A DNA stretch of 64,000 nucleotides from Bacillus mojavensis RO-H-1 = KCTC 3706 (GTDB lineage Bacteria > Bacillota > Bacilli > Bacillales > Bacillaceae): the NCBI RefSeq assembly GCF_000245335.1, contig NZ_JH600279.1:434001-498000 (forward strand). The letters run 5' to 3'. A program made the translations under genes and the position numbers. This document shows positions 10,109 to 22,750 of the stretch, piece after piece. The notes under the pieces are model-generated. The model was given only the letters and a program-made list of their open reading frames with translations, did not search any database and was not told the origin of the DNA. Position 1 is the stretch's first letter. The number at the start of each line of letters is the position of its first letter.

Positions 10109-10678
10109 TTGAGACCGACAAATCGCAGAATCCTTGATGCTGCCATGCAGCTGCTCGTCAAAAAAGGATATCATGCAACGACGACAAAAGAAATTGCAGA
10201 AAAAGCAAACGTAAGTGAAGCGACGATTTTCAGGAATTTTAAAAACAAACAGGGGCTTGTCGAGGCTCTGCTTTCTCAGCATTCAGCAAATAGAAATCGC
10301 ATCTTTGAGCAAACAGAAGGTGATTTATACAAAGACCTGCTCCATATCGGAACCTGTCTGCTGGAGGAGCTTGAACAGAGAAAAGATTTAATTAAAATCA
10401 GCTTTCGTGAACCCGCCATGTTTCAGGATGTCATCAACCATGTGACTGAATATCCCCAATCTATGAAACAGCTTTTGGTTGATTATCTCACAAGCATGGG
10501 TGAGAAAGGGGCTATCCAGACAGGAGATGAAGCTGAACATGCCGATGTATTTATTTCGATGATTTTCGGTTACTTTGTACACCGTCTTCATTTAGGCGAC
10601 AGAGTAATTAGAACGCCCCAGGAAAAAATGCTGGAGCATAGTACAGCTATATTCGTCAAAGGAATTACTGCCCGTTAG
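10109..10678 (+). CDS. yvkB: YvkB, TetR-family transcriptional regulator
   Basis: The 189-residue protein has an N-terminal TetR HTH domain (NRRILDAAMQLLVKKGYHATTTKEIAEKANVSEATIFRNFKNKQGL, residues 4-49) and a helical ligand-binding C-terminal domain. Translation starts with TTG at 10109 behind GTGAGGTG. It lies between the enzyme gene yvkC and the exporter gene yvkA, the usual place for a local repressor. I infer that it binds the palindrome at 7451-7468 and that a drug-like ligand releases it. Confidence 0.9.
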   Translation: MRPTNRRILDAAMQLLVKKGYHATTTKEIAEKANVSEATIFRNFKNKQGLVEALLSQHSANRNRIFEQTEGDLYKDLLHIGTCLLEELEQRKDLIKISFREPAMFQDVINHVTEYPQSMKQLLVDYLTSMGEKGAIQTGDEAEHADVFISMIFGYFVHRLHLGDRVIRTPQEKMLEHSTAIFVKGITAR

Positions 10679-10707
10679 CTCCTTGGCAAAACAAAAGGAG
10701 GATCCCA

Positions 10708-12042
10708 ATGAGCTCAAAAAAAGAATGGGCGCTGATCGTCTCACTTTTATTGGGGGCCATCCTGGTTCCCATTAACTCAACGATGATCGCAGTTGCGCTT
10801 TCATCTATATCACATACGTATAACGAATCCATCGCAAGCATCACTTGGGTGGTTACCGTTTATTTAATCGTCATGGCCGTCACACAGCCGATAGCTGGAA
10901 AACTCGGTGACATGTATGGCAACAAAACCATGTATTTATGGGGCGTCGGCCTATTTCTGATTGCCTCATTAGGCTGCGCTCTATCGCCGAGCCTGTTTTT
11001 ATTAATTGTATTTCGGGCTTTGCAGGCTGTTGGCGGGGCACTGCTCACGCCAAACAGCATTGCCATTATCCGGCACGTTGTATCAGAGAAACGCCTTCCG
11101 AAAGTGTTTGGCTATTTCGGACTCGGCGCAGGGCTCGGCGCCGCTCTCGGGCCGTTTATCGGCTCTCTTTTGATTGACAGCTTCAGCTGGCATTCGATTT
11201 TTTGGGTCAACATCCCGTTTCTAGCCATTGCTTTATTTACAGCATTGACCATGTTTCCCCAATATAAAGAAAACAAATCAGAGGCGCCGCTGGATATCAT
11301 CGGCTCTCTCTTGCTGGCAGGCAGCATCGTTTCGATTATCCTGCTGACGAAAAATGAGTCTTCATGGGGCTATGCATTATACAGCATATTGATACTGCTT
11401 TTTGTCCCGCTTTTTTTCAGACGGGAAAAACGCACACAGCACCCAATCATTGATTTTGCGCTGTTTAAAAGCTCAACCTTTACAAATGCCAATCTATCCG
11501 TCTTGTTAAGCAATCTAATGATGTATGCCGTCTTATTGATTATGCCCTTATTCATGACAAACCAGTTTGGGCTTAATACGTCTAACAGCGGCATGGCGCT
11601 TTCCGTCTTTTCGATATTTATGTCGGCGAGCAATTGGGCAGGCGCTCAGCTCCATCAGAAATGGGGTGCGAAAAAAATCATATTTCTCTCATTTGCGCTG
11701 ATGGCCGGAGCCAATTTGTTATTTTTGCTCTTGAGCAGCTCCCATTCCGTTTCCTTCCTGATGATCTCACTTATTCTCGGAGGGCTTGCATCCGGAGTCG
11801 GACTGACCAGCATGCAGGTATCATCCCTTGCCACAGTGGAGCCCGCGATGTCCGGAGTGGCTTCCGGCATTTTCTCGACCTTCCGTTACTTCGGAAGCAT
11901 TATTTCGTCAGCCTTAATTGGCCTGATTTCTGGTTATCACACATTATTTATTATTCTTTTCGCGGTATCCGTCATTGGTGTTTTTGTCTCGTTAGGCATC
12001 AAATCTGACGAAACGGCACGCATGGAGCAAAATTCAGCGTAA
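10708..12042 (+). CDS. yvkA: YvkA, MFS multidrug-type efflux transporter
   Basis: This 444-residue integral membrane protein has 12-14 predicted helices. The loop between helices 2 and 3 carries the MFS motif A form GKLGDMYGNKTMYLWG, and motif C-like glycine-rich GYFGLGAGLGAALGPFIG marks the antiporter type of drug/H+ exporters (DHA family). The ATG at 10708 follows AAAGGAGG. It is the last gene of the yvkCBA cluster and is followed by a strong terminator. Substrate is unknown; export of an antibiotic also handled by YvkC is a reasonable inference. Confidence 0.88.
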   Translation: MSSKKEWALIVSLLLGAILVPINSTMIAVALSSISHTYNESIASITWVVTVYLIVMAVTQPIAGKLGDMYGNKTMYLWGVGLFLIASLGCALSPSLFLLIVFRALQAVGGALLTPNSIAIIRHVVSEKRLPKVFGYFGLGAGLGAALGPFIGSLLIDSFSWHSIFWVNIPFLAIALFTALTMFPQYKENKSEAPLDIIGSLLLAGSIVSIILLTKNESSWGYALYSILILLFVPLFFRREKRTQHPIIDFALFKSSTFTNANLSVLLSNLMMYAVLLIMPLFMTNQFGLNTSNSGMALSVFSIFMSASNWAGAQLHQKWGAKKIIFLSFALMAGANLLFLLLSSSHSVSFLMISLILGGLASGVGLTSMQVSSLATVEPAMSGVASGIFSTFRYFGSIISSALIGLISGYHTLFIILFAVSVIGVFVSLGIKSDETARMEQNSA

Positions 12043-12045
12043 AAC

Positions 12046-12089
12046 AAAACAGCCCGGCGCCACACAAAAATGTGATGCCGGGCTGTTTT
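12046..12089. terminator. Bidirectional terminator between yvkA and minJ
   Basis: A 13-bp stem (AAAACAGCCCGGC 12046-12058 with 12077-12089) plus a small inner hairpin (CACA...TGTG) and flanking A/T runs serve the two convergent genes. Confidence 0.9.
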
Positions 12090-13286
12090 TTATGATCCAG
12101 GCAAAGCGGCTGCCTCACCTTCACGGTCATCCTTTACGAACAGAATGCCCAATTCATGATGTTCTCCCTCGTAAGACGCACGCTGATCAAAGCGAATCTC
12201 CCCGTTCAGGCCGATAATTTCAAGCTTCACATACGCACGGTTGCGCTGGAGCGCTTCATAAAAATCAGATACGTGCTTCACGGGCACACCGTTGACTTTC
12301 GTAATAATTTCTCCGATCTTTAATTCCAAGTCTTCAGCTGGTGTATTTGGTATAATACCAAGCACCATTAAGCCTTGATCACGCTTGGAGAAATAAAACG
12401 GGGCTGTATTGTCGTTTATCCTTTGCTTCACGGACAGAAAAATACGTCCTAATACAGCCGCACAGACTGCTGCACCCGCAAGCGGCGTCCACAGCAAACT
12501 CGCAGCACCGAGAGCGGAGACGATAAGCCCGAGAATACAGACTCGCTTCGCTGTAATTCTTATACTGGTTTCAGGAAGGGAGCCCTGCACCCTTTGGCCG
12601 AATCCGACAAAGTAAGGTATCCATAGAAAATGGAATGACCCTCCGGGAACGGAAAACACAGGCCACCAGCTAAGGTGTGATTCTATTCCATTGCCAGGTA
12701 CAAGAATAAACAGCGGCAAAAGCCATATACGGTTTGCAAGCTGCTGACCGATCGGCAAACCTCGGCTGCTGACGACCAATCCCGGTGATGTTTTCACATG
12801 GGCGGAACGATATGCAACCGCTCCTTCAGCGATAACCAGTAAGCCCAAAAACACCGCCAGAGCTGGCCACACGACTGCAAAGCCTTGCGGAAACCGATCC
12901 AGAAAAGGTTCAGTCTGATTCACTTGCAGTCCAAAACCTATCAGCATACTCACACTGACGATATATGCAGCAGACATCCAGTTTGCGCGAAGAGTGAGCG
13001 CTGCCGCTGCAGTCATAACAGCAATAATTGCAAGTATACCGAGAGGAATTGAAATTCCGAGTACCCCTAAAACAATAGACAAAAGGATACCAGGGATTAA
13101 CCCTTTTGTATATGTAAATTTCAGTTCATCATAAATATCTGCTATTCTGGTATGAAAGGTTTTTCGTTCACGTTTGATCCTCACATATCCGAAAGCCAGA
13201 CTTACAATGACAAAAAACCAGAATAGCGGGTGCAAAAAGAACAGGCCCGCACTTTTTAACAGTTCAAATCCCCATTGAACAGACAC
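12090..13286 (-). CDS. minJ: MinJ, division-site selection adaptor
   Basis: The 398-residue protein has six to eight membrane helices (first at residues 10-30) followed by a C-terminal PDZ domain (about residues 300-385, with GLMVLGIIPNTPAEDLELKIGEIITKVNGVPV). MinJ bridges DivIVA and MinD at cell poles and division sites in Bacillus and also affects swarming. Translation begins at GTG 13286 behind GGCGGTGA. swrA lies just upstream in the same direction, 78 bases away, so cotranscription is plausible. Confidence 0.93.
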   Translation of the reverse strand: MSVQWGFELLKSAGLFFLHPLFWFFVIVSLAFGYVRIKRERKTFHTRIADIYDELKFTYTKGLIPGILLSIVLGVLGISIPLGILAIIAVMTAAAALTLRANWMSAAYIVSVSMLIGFGLQVNQTEPFLDRFPQGFAVVWPALAVFLGLLVIAEGAVAYRSAHVKTSPGLVVSSRGLPIGQQLANRIWLLPLFILVPGNGIESHLSWWPVFSVPGGSFHFLWIPYFVGFGQRVQGSLPETSIRITAKRVCILGLIVSALGAASLLWTPLAGAAVCAAVLGRIFLSVKQRINDNTAPFYFSKRDQGLMVLGIIPNTPAEDLELKIGEIITKVNGVPVKHVSDFYEALQRNRAYVKLEIIGLNGEIRFDQRASYEGEHHELGILFVKDDREGEAAALPGS

Positions 13287-13364
13287 TATCTTTCACCGCC
13301 TCAAGCCAAACATGTTACTCATATTCTATCAAATATTACATGGCTTGGATATCCTCAGGAGGGT

Positions 13365-13718
13365 TTATCTCTCTTGCGTCATCCACAGCGTGACATTCGA
13401 TAGTGAAAAATCCTTTAAATAATGGTTTACATCCACGTCCAATAACCCGCTGATCAGGTGCATCGACCTCTTTATATCTGTCAGATTAATTCCTAATCGT
13501 TTATGATTTTTCATTAAGTAATTAAAATAATGCTTGGCACATTCTTCATTAATGTCATTGACCGATTCAACATTTGTGTAATTCACTAGATACCTGCTAA
13601 ACAGCATAAGAAGACTTAGTGCTTTTGTAGCTGAAAATGTTACGTCTTGTGTTCTGTCTTTTAATTGTTCCACTAATTCATAATATTTTTTTTCACGCAC
13701 AATACTTGCCCTCTTCAA
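13365..13718 (-). CDS. swrA: SwrA, swarming motility activator, intact allele
   Basis: This 117-residue protein activates the fla/che operon together with DegU-P and promotes swarming. I chose TTG at 13718 behind GGGGG; the frame is open further upstream but without a ribosome site, and 117 residues is the length of functional SwrA. The homopolymer where laboratory 168 strains carry a ninth A is here eight A (plus-strand T run 13686-13693), so the frame is intact (KRASIVREKKYYELVEQ...). minJ follows. Confidence 0.95.
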   Translation of the reverse strand: MKRASIVREKKYYELVEQLKDRTQDVTFSATKALSLLMLFSRYLVNYTNVESVNDINEECAKHYFNYLMKNHKRLGINLTDIKRSMHLISGLLDVDVNHYLKDFSLSNVTLWMTQER

Positions 13719-13869
13719 TTGTGAACCCCCATTTTCTTTGTACAGATAAGCACGGGCCAGTATAAGCAGCAGTACTGGAGTGCTAACAAGCATTCTCGCT
13801 AACGTTCTTTAAATACCTGTAGTTCAGCTGCCATAAACCTGATTACTGTTCTTTTTAGAACCTTCTTAT

Positions 13870-13898
13870 ATTGTATGAAGTAAACAAAGACTAGGCAA
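13870..13898 (-). promoter_or_regulatory. Sigma-A promoter of swrA
   Basis: On the minus strand TTGCCT (13898-13893), a 17-base spacer and TACAAT (13875-13870) lie about 150 bases upstream of the swrA start. Confidence 0.65.
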
Positions 13899-13958
13899 CT
13901 TGCAAAAGTTTCATTTTAAATGCATATTTTCTCGTTAGAAAGTCTCTCTCATATATTG

Positions 13959-13985
13959 ATATCGGGTAATCCCGGTCCTTTATAA
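13959..13985 (-). promoter_or_regulatory. Possible sigma-D promoter of swrA
   Basis: On the minus strand CCCGATAT (13966-13959) closely resembles the sigma-D -10 GCCGATAT. The best TAAA-like -35 lies 12 bases upstream, shorter than the usual 14-15, so it is uncertain. A sigma-D promoter for swrA is known in B. subtilis. The rest of 13719-14076 shows nothing else recognisable. Confidence 0.45.
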
Positions 13986-14076
13986 ATGTTTATTTGTGAA
14001 AAATTTTTTAATATCTTGTCAAAAACTCAATTTTTATGTGACTTTTAGATTATTTATTCATTAAGCATAAAGAAAC

Positions 14077-14098
14077 AGGAGATGGAACACCATCTCCT
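14077..14098 (-). terminator. Terminator downstream of ctpB
   Basis: A 9-bp stem (AGGAGATGG with CCATCTCCT) directly abuts the ctpB stop codon and is followed on the minus strand by TGTTTCTTT. Confidence 0.8.
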
Positions 14099-15541
14099 TT
14101 AATTAACAAATAATGATTTAAGCGCTGTTTGAAGCTGCAAATCATTTTCTTCATCTGATTTTTTCATTTCAATTAAATGATTTATTTTCTTCGCCGTGCG
14201 ATTGTCAATCACACCTGTTTTAGCGAGCTTGTTTTGATCCTGAAAGGCCAAAACCGCTTTTTTCATTTCTTTGCTGAAATAGCCGTCTTCCCGACTTGGA
14301 TCAAAACCGAGTCCTTTCAGTAAAACCTGTGCATGTTTCACATCTTCATTGTTCATATCTGCTTTAAGAGGCTCCTTGAGCTGCAATGGACCTGCGGAGA
14401 AATAATCAGGCTGCTTAATCGCAATGGTCGGCTTAACGCCCTTTTTATGAATCCAGTTCCCATTCGGCGTCAGCCACTTGTAAAGCGTCAACTTAATATT
14501 GCTGCCGTCTCCCATCGGTACAGCTTGTTGAACAGTTCCCTTTCCGAAAGACGTGTCACCTACAACATCATAATGCCCTGCTTCTTTTAATGCGCCTGCA
14601 AGAATTTCAGATGCAGAGGCACTCCCCTTATCTGTGATGACATTGACGGGGTATGTTTTTTTATGGGTCAATGTTGAAAAATAACGTTTTCTATCTCCAT
14701 TGCGTTCAGCAATCTGAATGTAAGGCTGATCCTTTGTAATGAAATGCTTAAGAATCTCTTCAACACTTTGAAGATATCCGCCCGGGTTTCCTCGAACATC
14801 CAGCACGAGGCCTTCAATTCCTTTTTTCTCGAGCTTGCCCAACGCTTTTGCAAAATCCTCCGCAGTATGCTCAGAAAAAGTAGAAATGGCGATATACCCG
14901 ACAGAATGCCCCTGCACTTTTTTCTCTGAAGCAAACACTGTTTCAAGGGGAATTTCAGCTCTCTTAATGCGGAATGACAATTGCTTCTTCGTCCCTGGCC
15001 GCTGAATCTTTATTGACACGCTGGAACCTTTCTTTCCTCTTATTTTTAAGACAGCGTCATTTAAATCCTTGCCCGCCATCGATTCTCCATCAATACTGAT
15101 GATTTCATCATTCGGCTTCAGCCCGGCTTTTTCCGCAGGAGATTGTTTAAATGGCGACACAATAATGATTTTGCCTTCTTCCACTCCAACCTCAGCCCCG
15201 ATGCCTTCGAAAGAGGAATCAAGAGAATCAGAAAATTGCTTTGCTGTCTGCTTGTCCATATAGACGGAATAAGGATCGTTTAATGTAGATAGCATCCCTT
15301 GAATGGCTCCTTCAAGCAACTTTTCTCTATCAACCTTTTCGACATATTCATTCGAAATCAAATCATATGCTTTTTCAATTTTATCCATAGCTGCAGCCCG
15401 ATCAGAGTCAGCTTGAGCCGTTGCTGCAACAGCTGCGGCTTCGGGCTTTTCGGCTTCAAGCAGGTTCATTCCCGCATAAACGCCGGCGCCTCCGAACAGC
15501 ATGCTACCAGCCGCTATCACAGCGATTATTTTTTGATTCAT
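14099..15541 (-). CDS. ctpB: CtpB, PDZ carboxy-terminal processing protease
   Basis: The 480-residue S41 peptidase has an N-terminal signal anchor (residues 4-30), a PDZ domain (about 95-180, with GIGAEVGVEEGKIIIVSPF and GLKPNDEIISIDG), the protease core with catalytic Ser in DKGSASASEILAG (near 309) and Lys in SFGKGTVQQ (near 334), and a C-terminal peptidoglycan-binding repeat (KHAQVLLKGLGFD...GYFSKEMKKAVLAFQ). In B. subtilis the protein is secreted by the forespore and cleaves SpoIVFA to trigger sigma-K activation. It is set apart from ftsX by a terminator, so it has its own promoter. Confidence 0.95.
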   Translation of the reverse strand: MNQKIIAVIAAGSMLFGGAGVYAGMNLLEAEKPEAAAVAATAQADSDRAAAMDKIEKAYDLISNEYVEKVDREKLLEGAIQGMLSTLNDPYSVYMDKQTAKQFSDSLDSSFEGIGAEVGVEEGKIIIVSPFKQSPAEKAGLKPNDEIISIDGESMAGKDLNDAVLKIRGKKGSSVSIKIQRPGTKKQLSFRIKRAEIPLETVFASEKKVQGHSVGYIAISTFSEHTAEDFAKALGKLEKKGIEGLVLDVRGNPGGYLQSVEEILKHFITKDQPYIQIAERNGDRKRYFSTLTHKKTYPVNVITDKGSASASEILAGALKEAGHYDVVGDTSFGKGTVQQAVPMGDGSNIKLTLYKWLTPNGNWIHKKGVKPTIAIKQPDYFSAGPLQLKEPLKADMNNEDVKHAQVLLKGLGFDPSREDGYFSKEMKKAVLAFQDQNKLAKTGVIDNRTAKKINHLIEMKKSDEENDLQLQTALKSLFVN

Positions 15542-15587
15542 CCTTTACTCCTCCTGTATGCCAGACTGTCTTTGCAAAACCTAGAGA

Positions 15588-15617
15588 TAGTATATGTAAA
15601 GGATGGGGATTTCATGT
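15588..15617 (-). promoter_or_regulatory. Candidate forespore (sigma-F/G) promoter of ctpB
   Basis: On the minus strand ACATG (15617-15613), an 18-base spacer and TATACTA (15594-15588) resemble the forespore consensus GNATR...CATNNTA. ctpB is known to be forespore-expressed. The match is imperfect. Confidence 0.35.
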
Positions 15618-15644
15618 AATCATAGAAGAAAAAGAAGGCAAAAG

Positions 15645-15677
15645 AAAAAGCCGTCCCGCAACCGGGATGGCTTTTTT
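15645..15677 (-). terminator. Terminator downstream of ftsX
   Basis: A stem of GCCGTCCCG with CGGGATGGC around a CAAC loop, A-rich on one side and T-rich on the other, lies 5 bases beyond the ftsX stop. Confidence 0.88.
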
Positions 15678-15681
15678 GTGT

Positions 15682-16572
15682 TTATACTCGCAAAAACTTG
15701 CGGATGGAAGTCAGGCTTCCCCATACTCCAATCACTGCGCCGATTGCAATCAATACAAGCGAGACTTGGAATACAAACGGATTATATGGAAGAAGAGAGA
15801 CAAATGAGCCTTGAACCTTCGGAACGACCCATCCGATAACATATTGATAAGTGCTCAATACAAGCGCGATCGGAATGACTGAACCGAATACACCCAGCAG
15901 CAATCCTTCAAGGAAAAACGGCCAGCGGATAAACCAGTTCGTCGCACCAACAAGCTTCATGATTTCAATTTCTTTTCTTCTTGCAAAAATCGTAATTTTG
16001 ATGGTGTTGGAAATTAAGAACATCGCCGTAAACAATAGGCCGATAATTAACGCGATTCCGATGTTGCGGGAAACGCCGACTACTTTAAACAAACGGCTGA
16101 CCTCTTCTTTTCCGTAAGTAACTTTATAAACATGATCCATTTTTTCAATCTTTTTCGCGACACTTGGCGTATCATGCGGATCGGTCGTTTTCACGACAAA
16201 CGCGTCATTCAGCGGGTTTTCCTGATCCTGCATTGTCAGGGATTTTCCGCTGTCCCCAAAACTGTCAACTAACTGGTCAAGCTCTTTTTCTTTAGATGAA
16301 AAAGTGACACTTTGAATGCCGTTCAGGTCTTTTATCTCATCCTGCAGCTTGTCCTGTGCCTTCTTATCTGCAGTCAGATCAACCAATACCTTGATTTCGA
16401 CTTCTTTTTCAGCATTCGTAGCCATGTTATTTAAATTCAGCATAATTACTAAAAACACGCCGACTAAAATCAGCGTAACGGTTACTGCACTAATGGATGC
16501 GAACGTCATCCATGTGTTTCTCCCGAGAGATTTAAAACTCTCACGCAAATGGCGCCCGAGAATTTTAATCAT
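15682..16572 (-). CDS. ftsX: FtsX, FtsEX complex membrane subunit
   Basis: The 296-residue ABC permease-like protein has one N-terminal helix (about residues 22-45), an extracellular domain of about 120 residues, and three C-terminal helices (near 170-195, 220-250 and 265-285). I start at ATG 16572 because it overlaps the ftsE stop by eight bases and gives the B. subtilis length; the frame is open further upstream inside ftsE. With FtsE it activates the cell-wall hydrolase CwlO and, in B. subtilis, affects entry into sporulation. Confidence 0.95.
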   Translation of the reverse strand: MIKILGRHLRESFKSLGRNTWMTFASISAVTVTLILVGVFLVIMLNLNNMATNAEKEVEIKVLVDLTADKKAQDKLQDEIKDLNGIQSVTFSSKEKELDQLVDSFGDSGKSLTMQDQENPLNDAFVVKTTDPHDTPSVAKKIEKMDHVYKVTYGKEEVSRLFKVVGVSRNIGIALIIGLLFTAMFLISNTIKITIFARRKEIEIMKLVGATNWFIRWPFFLEGLLLGVFGSVIPIALVLSTYQYVIGWVVPKVQGSFVSLLPYNPFVFQVSLVLIAIGAVIGVWGSLTSIRKFLRV

Positions 16573-17251
16573 AAGAACCATACTCCCCTCTTGACTCATC
16601 ACGCACAATGATACCATCTTCGATTGCAATGACACGTTTCTTAATGGTGTTTACGATTTCTTTATTATGTGTCGCCATTACGACTGTTGTTCCGCGGTTA
16701 TTAATCTCCTCCAGCGTCTTCATGACTTCCCAAGACGTATCAGGATCAAGGTTTCCCGTAGGTTCATCAGCAATGACAACATCAGGGCTGTTCACAATTG
16801 ATCTGGCTATAGAGACACGCTGCTGCTCCCCGCCTGAAAGCTGGTCAGGGAATTGTCTCGCTTTATGCTTCAGCTGCACCAAATCAAGCACTTCAAGCAC
16901 CCGTTTTTTTATGACAGACGGCTGTTCTCCAATCACTTCAAGGGCAAAAGCCACATTCTCAAACACAGTCAGTTTCGGGAGAAGCTTGAAGTCCTGGAAG
17001 ACAACACCTATTTTACGCCGCACGAAAGGAATCTCTTTTTCTTTAACCGAAGCGAGATCTTTATGATTGAGTAAAATTTGCCCTTTTGTCGGCTTTTCTT
17101 CTCTGTATATCATTTTAATAAAAGTAGATTTACCCGCTCCGCTCGGTCCGACAACATAAACAAACTCTCCGGGATGAATAGTAACTGAAATCCCGTTTAG
17201 CGCCTTTACACCGTTCGGATAGGCTTTGTATACTTCTTTCATTTCTATCAT
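16565..17251 (-). CDS. ftsE: FtsE, FtsEX complex ATPase
   Basis: The 228-residue ABC ATPase shows Walker A GPSGAGKST (near residue 37), Q-loop VFQDFKLL, signature LSGGEQQRVSIARS and Walker B VVIADEPTGNLD, and the H-loop MATHNKE. It starts at ATG 17251 preceded by TTAGGTGATTTC. It couples ATP hydrolysis to FtsX conformational change in control of cell-wall hydrolysis. It overlaps ftsX and forms a two-gene operon. Confidence 0.96.
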   Translation of the reverse strand: MIEMKEVYKAYPNGVKALNGISVTIHPGEFVYVVGPSGAGKSTFIKMIYREEKPTKGQILLNHKDLASVKEKEIPFVRRKIGVVFQDFKLLPKLTVFENVAFALEVIGEQPSVIKKRVLEVLDLVQLKHKARQFPDQLSGGEQQRVSIARSIVNSPDVVIADEPTGNLDPDTSWEVMKTLEEINNRGTTVVMATHNKEIVNTIKKRVIAIEDGIIVRDESRGEYGSYD

Positions 17252-17441
17252 GAAATCACCTAATCTTTTATATCATTTTATGTCGCACGGTCATACTCTT
17301 CGAAAGCATTCGACAGTTTATGACCCATTCATTTGTAAAAAGATGAAAAATCTGAAAGTTTGATTTTCAACACACTTCATTATACGTCAAATTTAGACAT
17401 AATACTATTACAGTTTCTTTTCATTCATCTTAATTCGGCAT

Positions 17442-17476
17442 AAAAAAATCCTTGCCCAAGTCGCGGCAAAGATTTT
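17442..17476 (-). terminator. Terminator downstream of cccB
   Basis: AATCTTTGCC pairs with GGCAAGGATT around a nine-base loop and is followed on the minus strand by seven T. It ends 7 bases beyond the cccB stop. Confidence 0.88.
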
Positions 17477-17482
17477 CTGATA

Positions 17483-17821
17483 TTACTTTTTCTCTGAGAG
17501 CCATTTTGCAATAGAAGCGGCTTCCTTATCATCTACAAGCCCCTTCGGCATATTGCCCCGTCCGTTTTTAATAATGCTTTCAATTTTTTCTTCGTCGTAT
17601 TTGCCCCCAACCTCCTGGAGATTAGGTCCTGACACACCTTCTAAATCCTTGCCGTGGCAGCCTACACAGCTCTGTTGATATAATTCTTCCCCTTCAGAAG
17701 CAGTGGCTTCTGTTTTGCTGCTGTTGTCTGTCTTCTCTTCTTTTGCATCGTTAGAACCGCAGGCAGCCAGCAGGGCTGAAATTGCAAATACAAGCATTAG
17801 TATCGATAGTTTTGATTTCAT
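17483..17821 (-). CDS. cccB: Cytochrome c551, lipoprotein CccB
   Basis: The 112-residue protein begins with a lipoprotein signal peptide ending in LLAAC (Cys near residue 21), so it is membrane-anchored outside the cell. The c-type haem motif CVGCH and a distal Met in NMPKG are present. It carries electrons in the respiratory chain. I used ATG 17821 as in B. subtilis; an in-frame GTG at 17833 exists, but AAAGGAG sits only two bases before that GTG and 14 bases before the ATG, so the start is not settled. It follows yvjA by 48 bases. Confidence 0.93.
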   Translation of the reverse strand: MKSKLSILMLVFAISALLAACGSNDAKEEKTDNSSKTEATASEGEELYQQSCVGCHGKDLEGVSGPNLQEVGGKYDEEKIESIIKNGRGNMPKGLVDDKEAASIAKWLSEKK

Positions 17822-17869
17822 GTTGAGAAGCACAACTCCTTTACGATCTCTTCCATATTATAACCTCGT

Positions 17870-18718
17870 TTAAGCGCGTTTGAAACCCTCGCCCAGCACC
17901 TCGCTTGCATCTGCTACAATCACAAAAGCAGTCTCATCAATCTGTTTGACGATTTGTTTCAATTTCGTGAATTCAGTTTGGCCAACCACGCACATTAAAA
18001 TTGGTCGTTCGTCGTCAGTATATCCGCCGACTGCAGAAATTTTTGTAACGCCTCTGTCAATTTTTTTAAAAACAGCTTCCTTTACGGCCTGTTCTTGTTT
18101 TGTAATGATAAGCGCCATTTTAGAGCGGTTGAAGCCGACTTGGACGACATCAATGGTTTTACTTGATACATACACCCCAAGCATGGCATACAGTCCCTGC
18201 TCTATATTAAATACGATCATCGCCGTAACAACAATCAAACCGTCAATGATCGCGAGACACGTCCCTAATGAGAGACCCGTGTATTTATGAATGATTTGAG
18301 CGGCTAATGCCGTTCCTCCCGTCGATCCTTTGCCTAAGTACACAATGCCGATTCCAATCCCGATGCCGACGCCGCCAAAAATCGCCGCCAGAAGCTCATG
18401 ATGTGTAGCCGGCTGAATATCTCTCGTCAAAAACACGACAAGCGGCAAGAAGACAGAACCCGCAAGTGTCTTGAGTCCAAATTTACCGCCAAGCAAAATG
18501 ATACCGGCAATAAATAAGGGAATATTAATGATCCACTGCACATAGGCCGCTTCAAAACCATATGACTGTAAAATGGTACTAATCCCGCTGACACCGCCTG
18601 CGGCTATTTTGTTTGGAAGCAGAAATACATTAAAGGACACTGCTGTAATTGCTGCCCCTATCAGTATGTATACATAATCCCGTATAATCCGAAGACTTTT
18701 ATTCCGTACATCCATCAT
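17870..18718 (-). CDS. yvjA: YvjA, YitT-family membrane protein with DUF2179
   Basis: This 282-residue protein has five or six membrane helices in its first 180 residues (YVYILIGAAITAVSFNVFLLPNKIAAGGVSGI is the family hallmark) and a C-terminal cytoplasmic DUF2179 domain (residues 195-280, with RSKMALIITKQ and ISAVGGYTDDERPILMCVV). The family (COG1284) is of unknown function, possibly transport. ATG 18718 follows GGAGGAAGG. The last bases leave only a short gap before cccB. Confidence 0.9.
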   Translation of the reverse strand: MMDVRNKSLRIIRDYVYILIGAAITAVSFNVFLLPNKIAAGGVSGISTILQSYGFEAAYVQWIINIPLFIAGIILLGGKFGLKTLAGSVFLPLVVFLTRDIQPATHHELLAAIFGGVGIGIGIGIVYLGKGSTGGTALAAQIIHKYTGLSLGTCLAIIDGLIVVTAMIVFNIEQGLYAMLGVYVSSKTIDVVQVGFNRSKMALIITKQEQAVKEAVFKKIDRGVTKISAVGGYTDDERPILMCVVGQTEFTKLKQIVKQIDETAFVIVADASEVLGEGFKRA

Positions 18719-18846
18719 TACAACCTTCCTCCGTTTCTTCCTATGCTCTCCGATAGCATTTTAATCCTTCCCCGATCAGATGTAAATAACACCCAAATAC
18801 AGTGGTAATATGCTAAAGCAGCAGCGAAAGCAAGGATATGCAGGCA

Positions 18847-18880
18847 ATAAAAAAACACACCTGCAGACACCAGGTGTGTT
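18847..18880 (-). terminator. Terminator downstream of prfB
   Basis: A 10-bp stem AACACACCTG with CAGGTGTGTT is followed on the minus strand by a run of seven T. Confidence 0.9.
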
Positions 18881-18886
18881 TCCCGC

Positions 18887-22582
<3,696 letters not shown>

Positions 22583-22710
22583 TTATAACGCTCCTCTATC
22601 ATCACATGCCTGTTTGACAAGCATGTATAAATAATTTACTAGTCCATGTATACCTCTCATTATCATATCATACCTTCTCTAATTTCCAAAGAATTTGCAA
22701 ATAAGAAAAA

Positions 22711-22740
22711 ACAAAAACCTTCCGTGAAAATCACGGAAGG
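22711..22740 (-). terminator. Terminator downstream of hpf
   Basis: A 10-bp stem CCTTCCGTGA with TCACGGAAGG around a short loop is followed on the minus strand by TTTTTGTTTTTT. Confidence 0.9.
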
Positions 22741-22750
22741 CTGCTCTTCA

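Noticed and set aside
13365-13793. Longer 142-residue version of SwrA
   Set aside because: The upstream extension lacks a ribosome site; TTG 13718 has GGGGG at the right distance and gives the known length.
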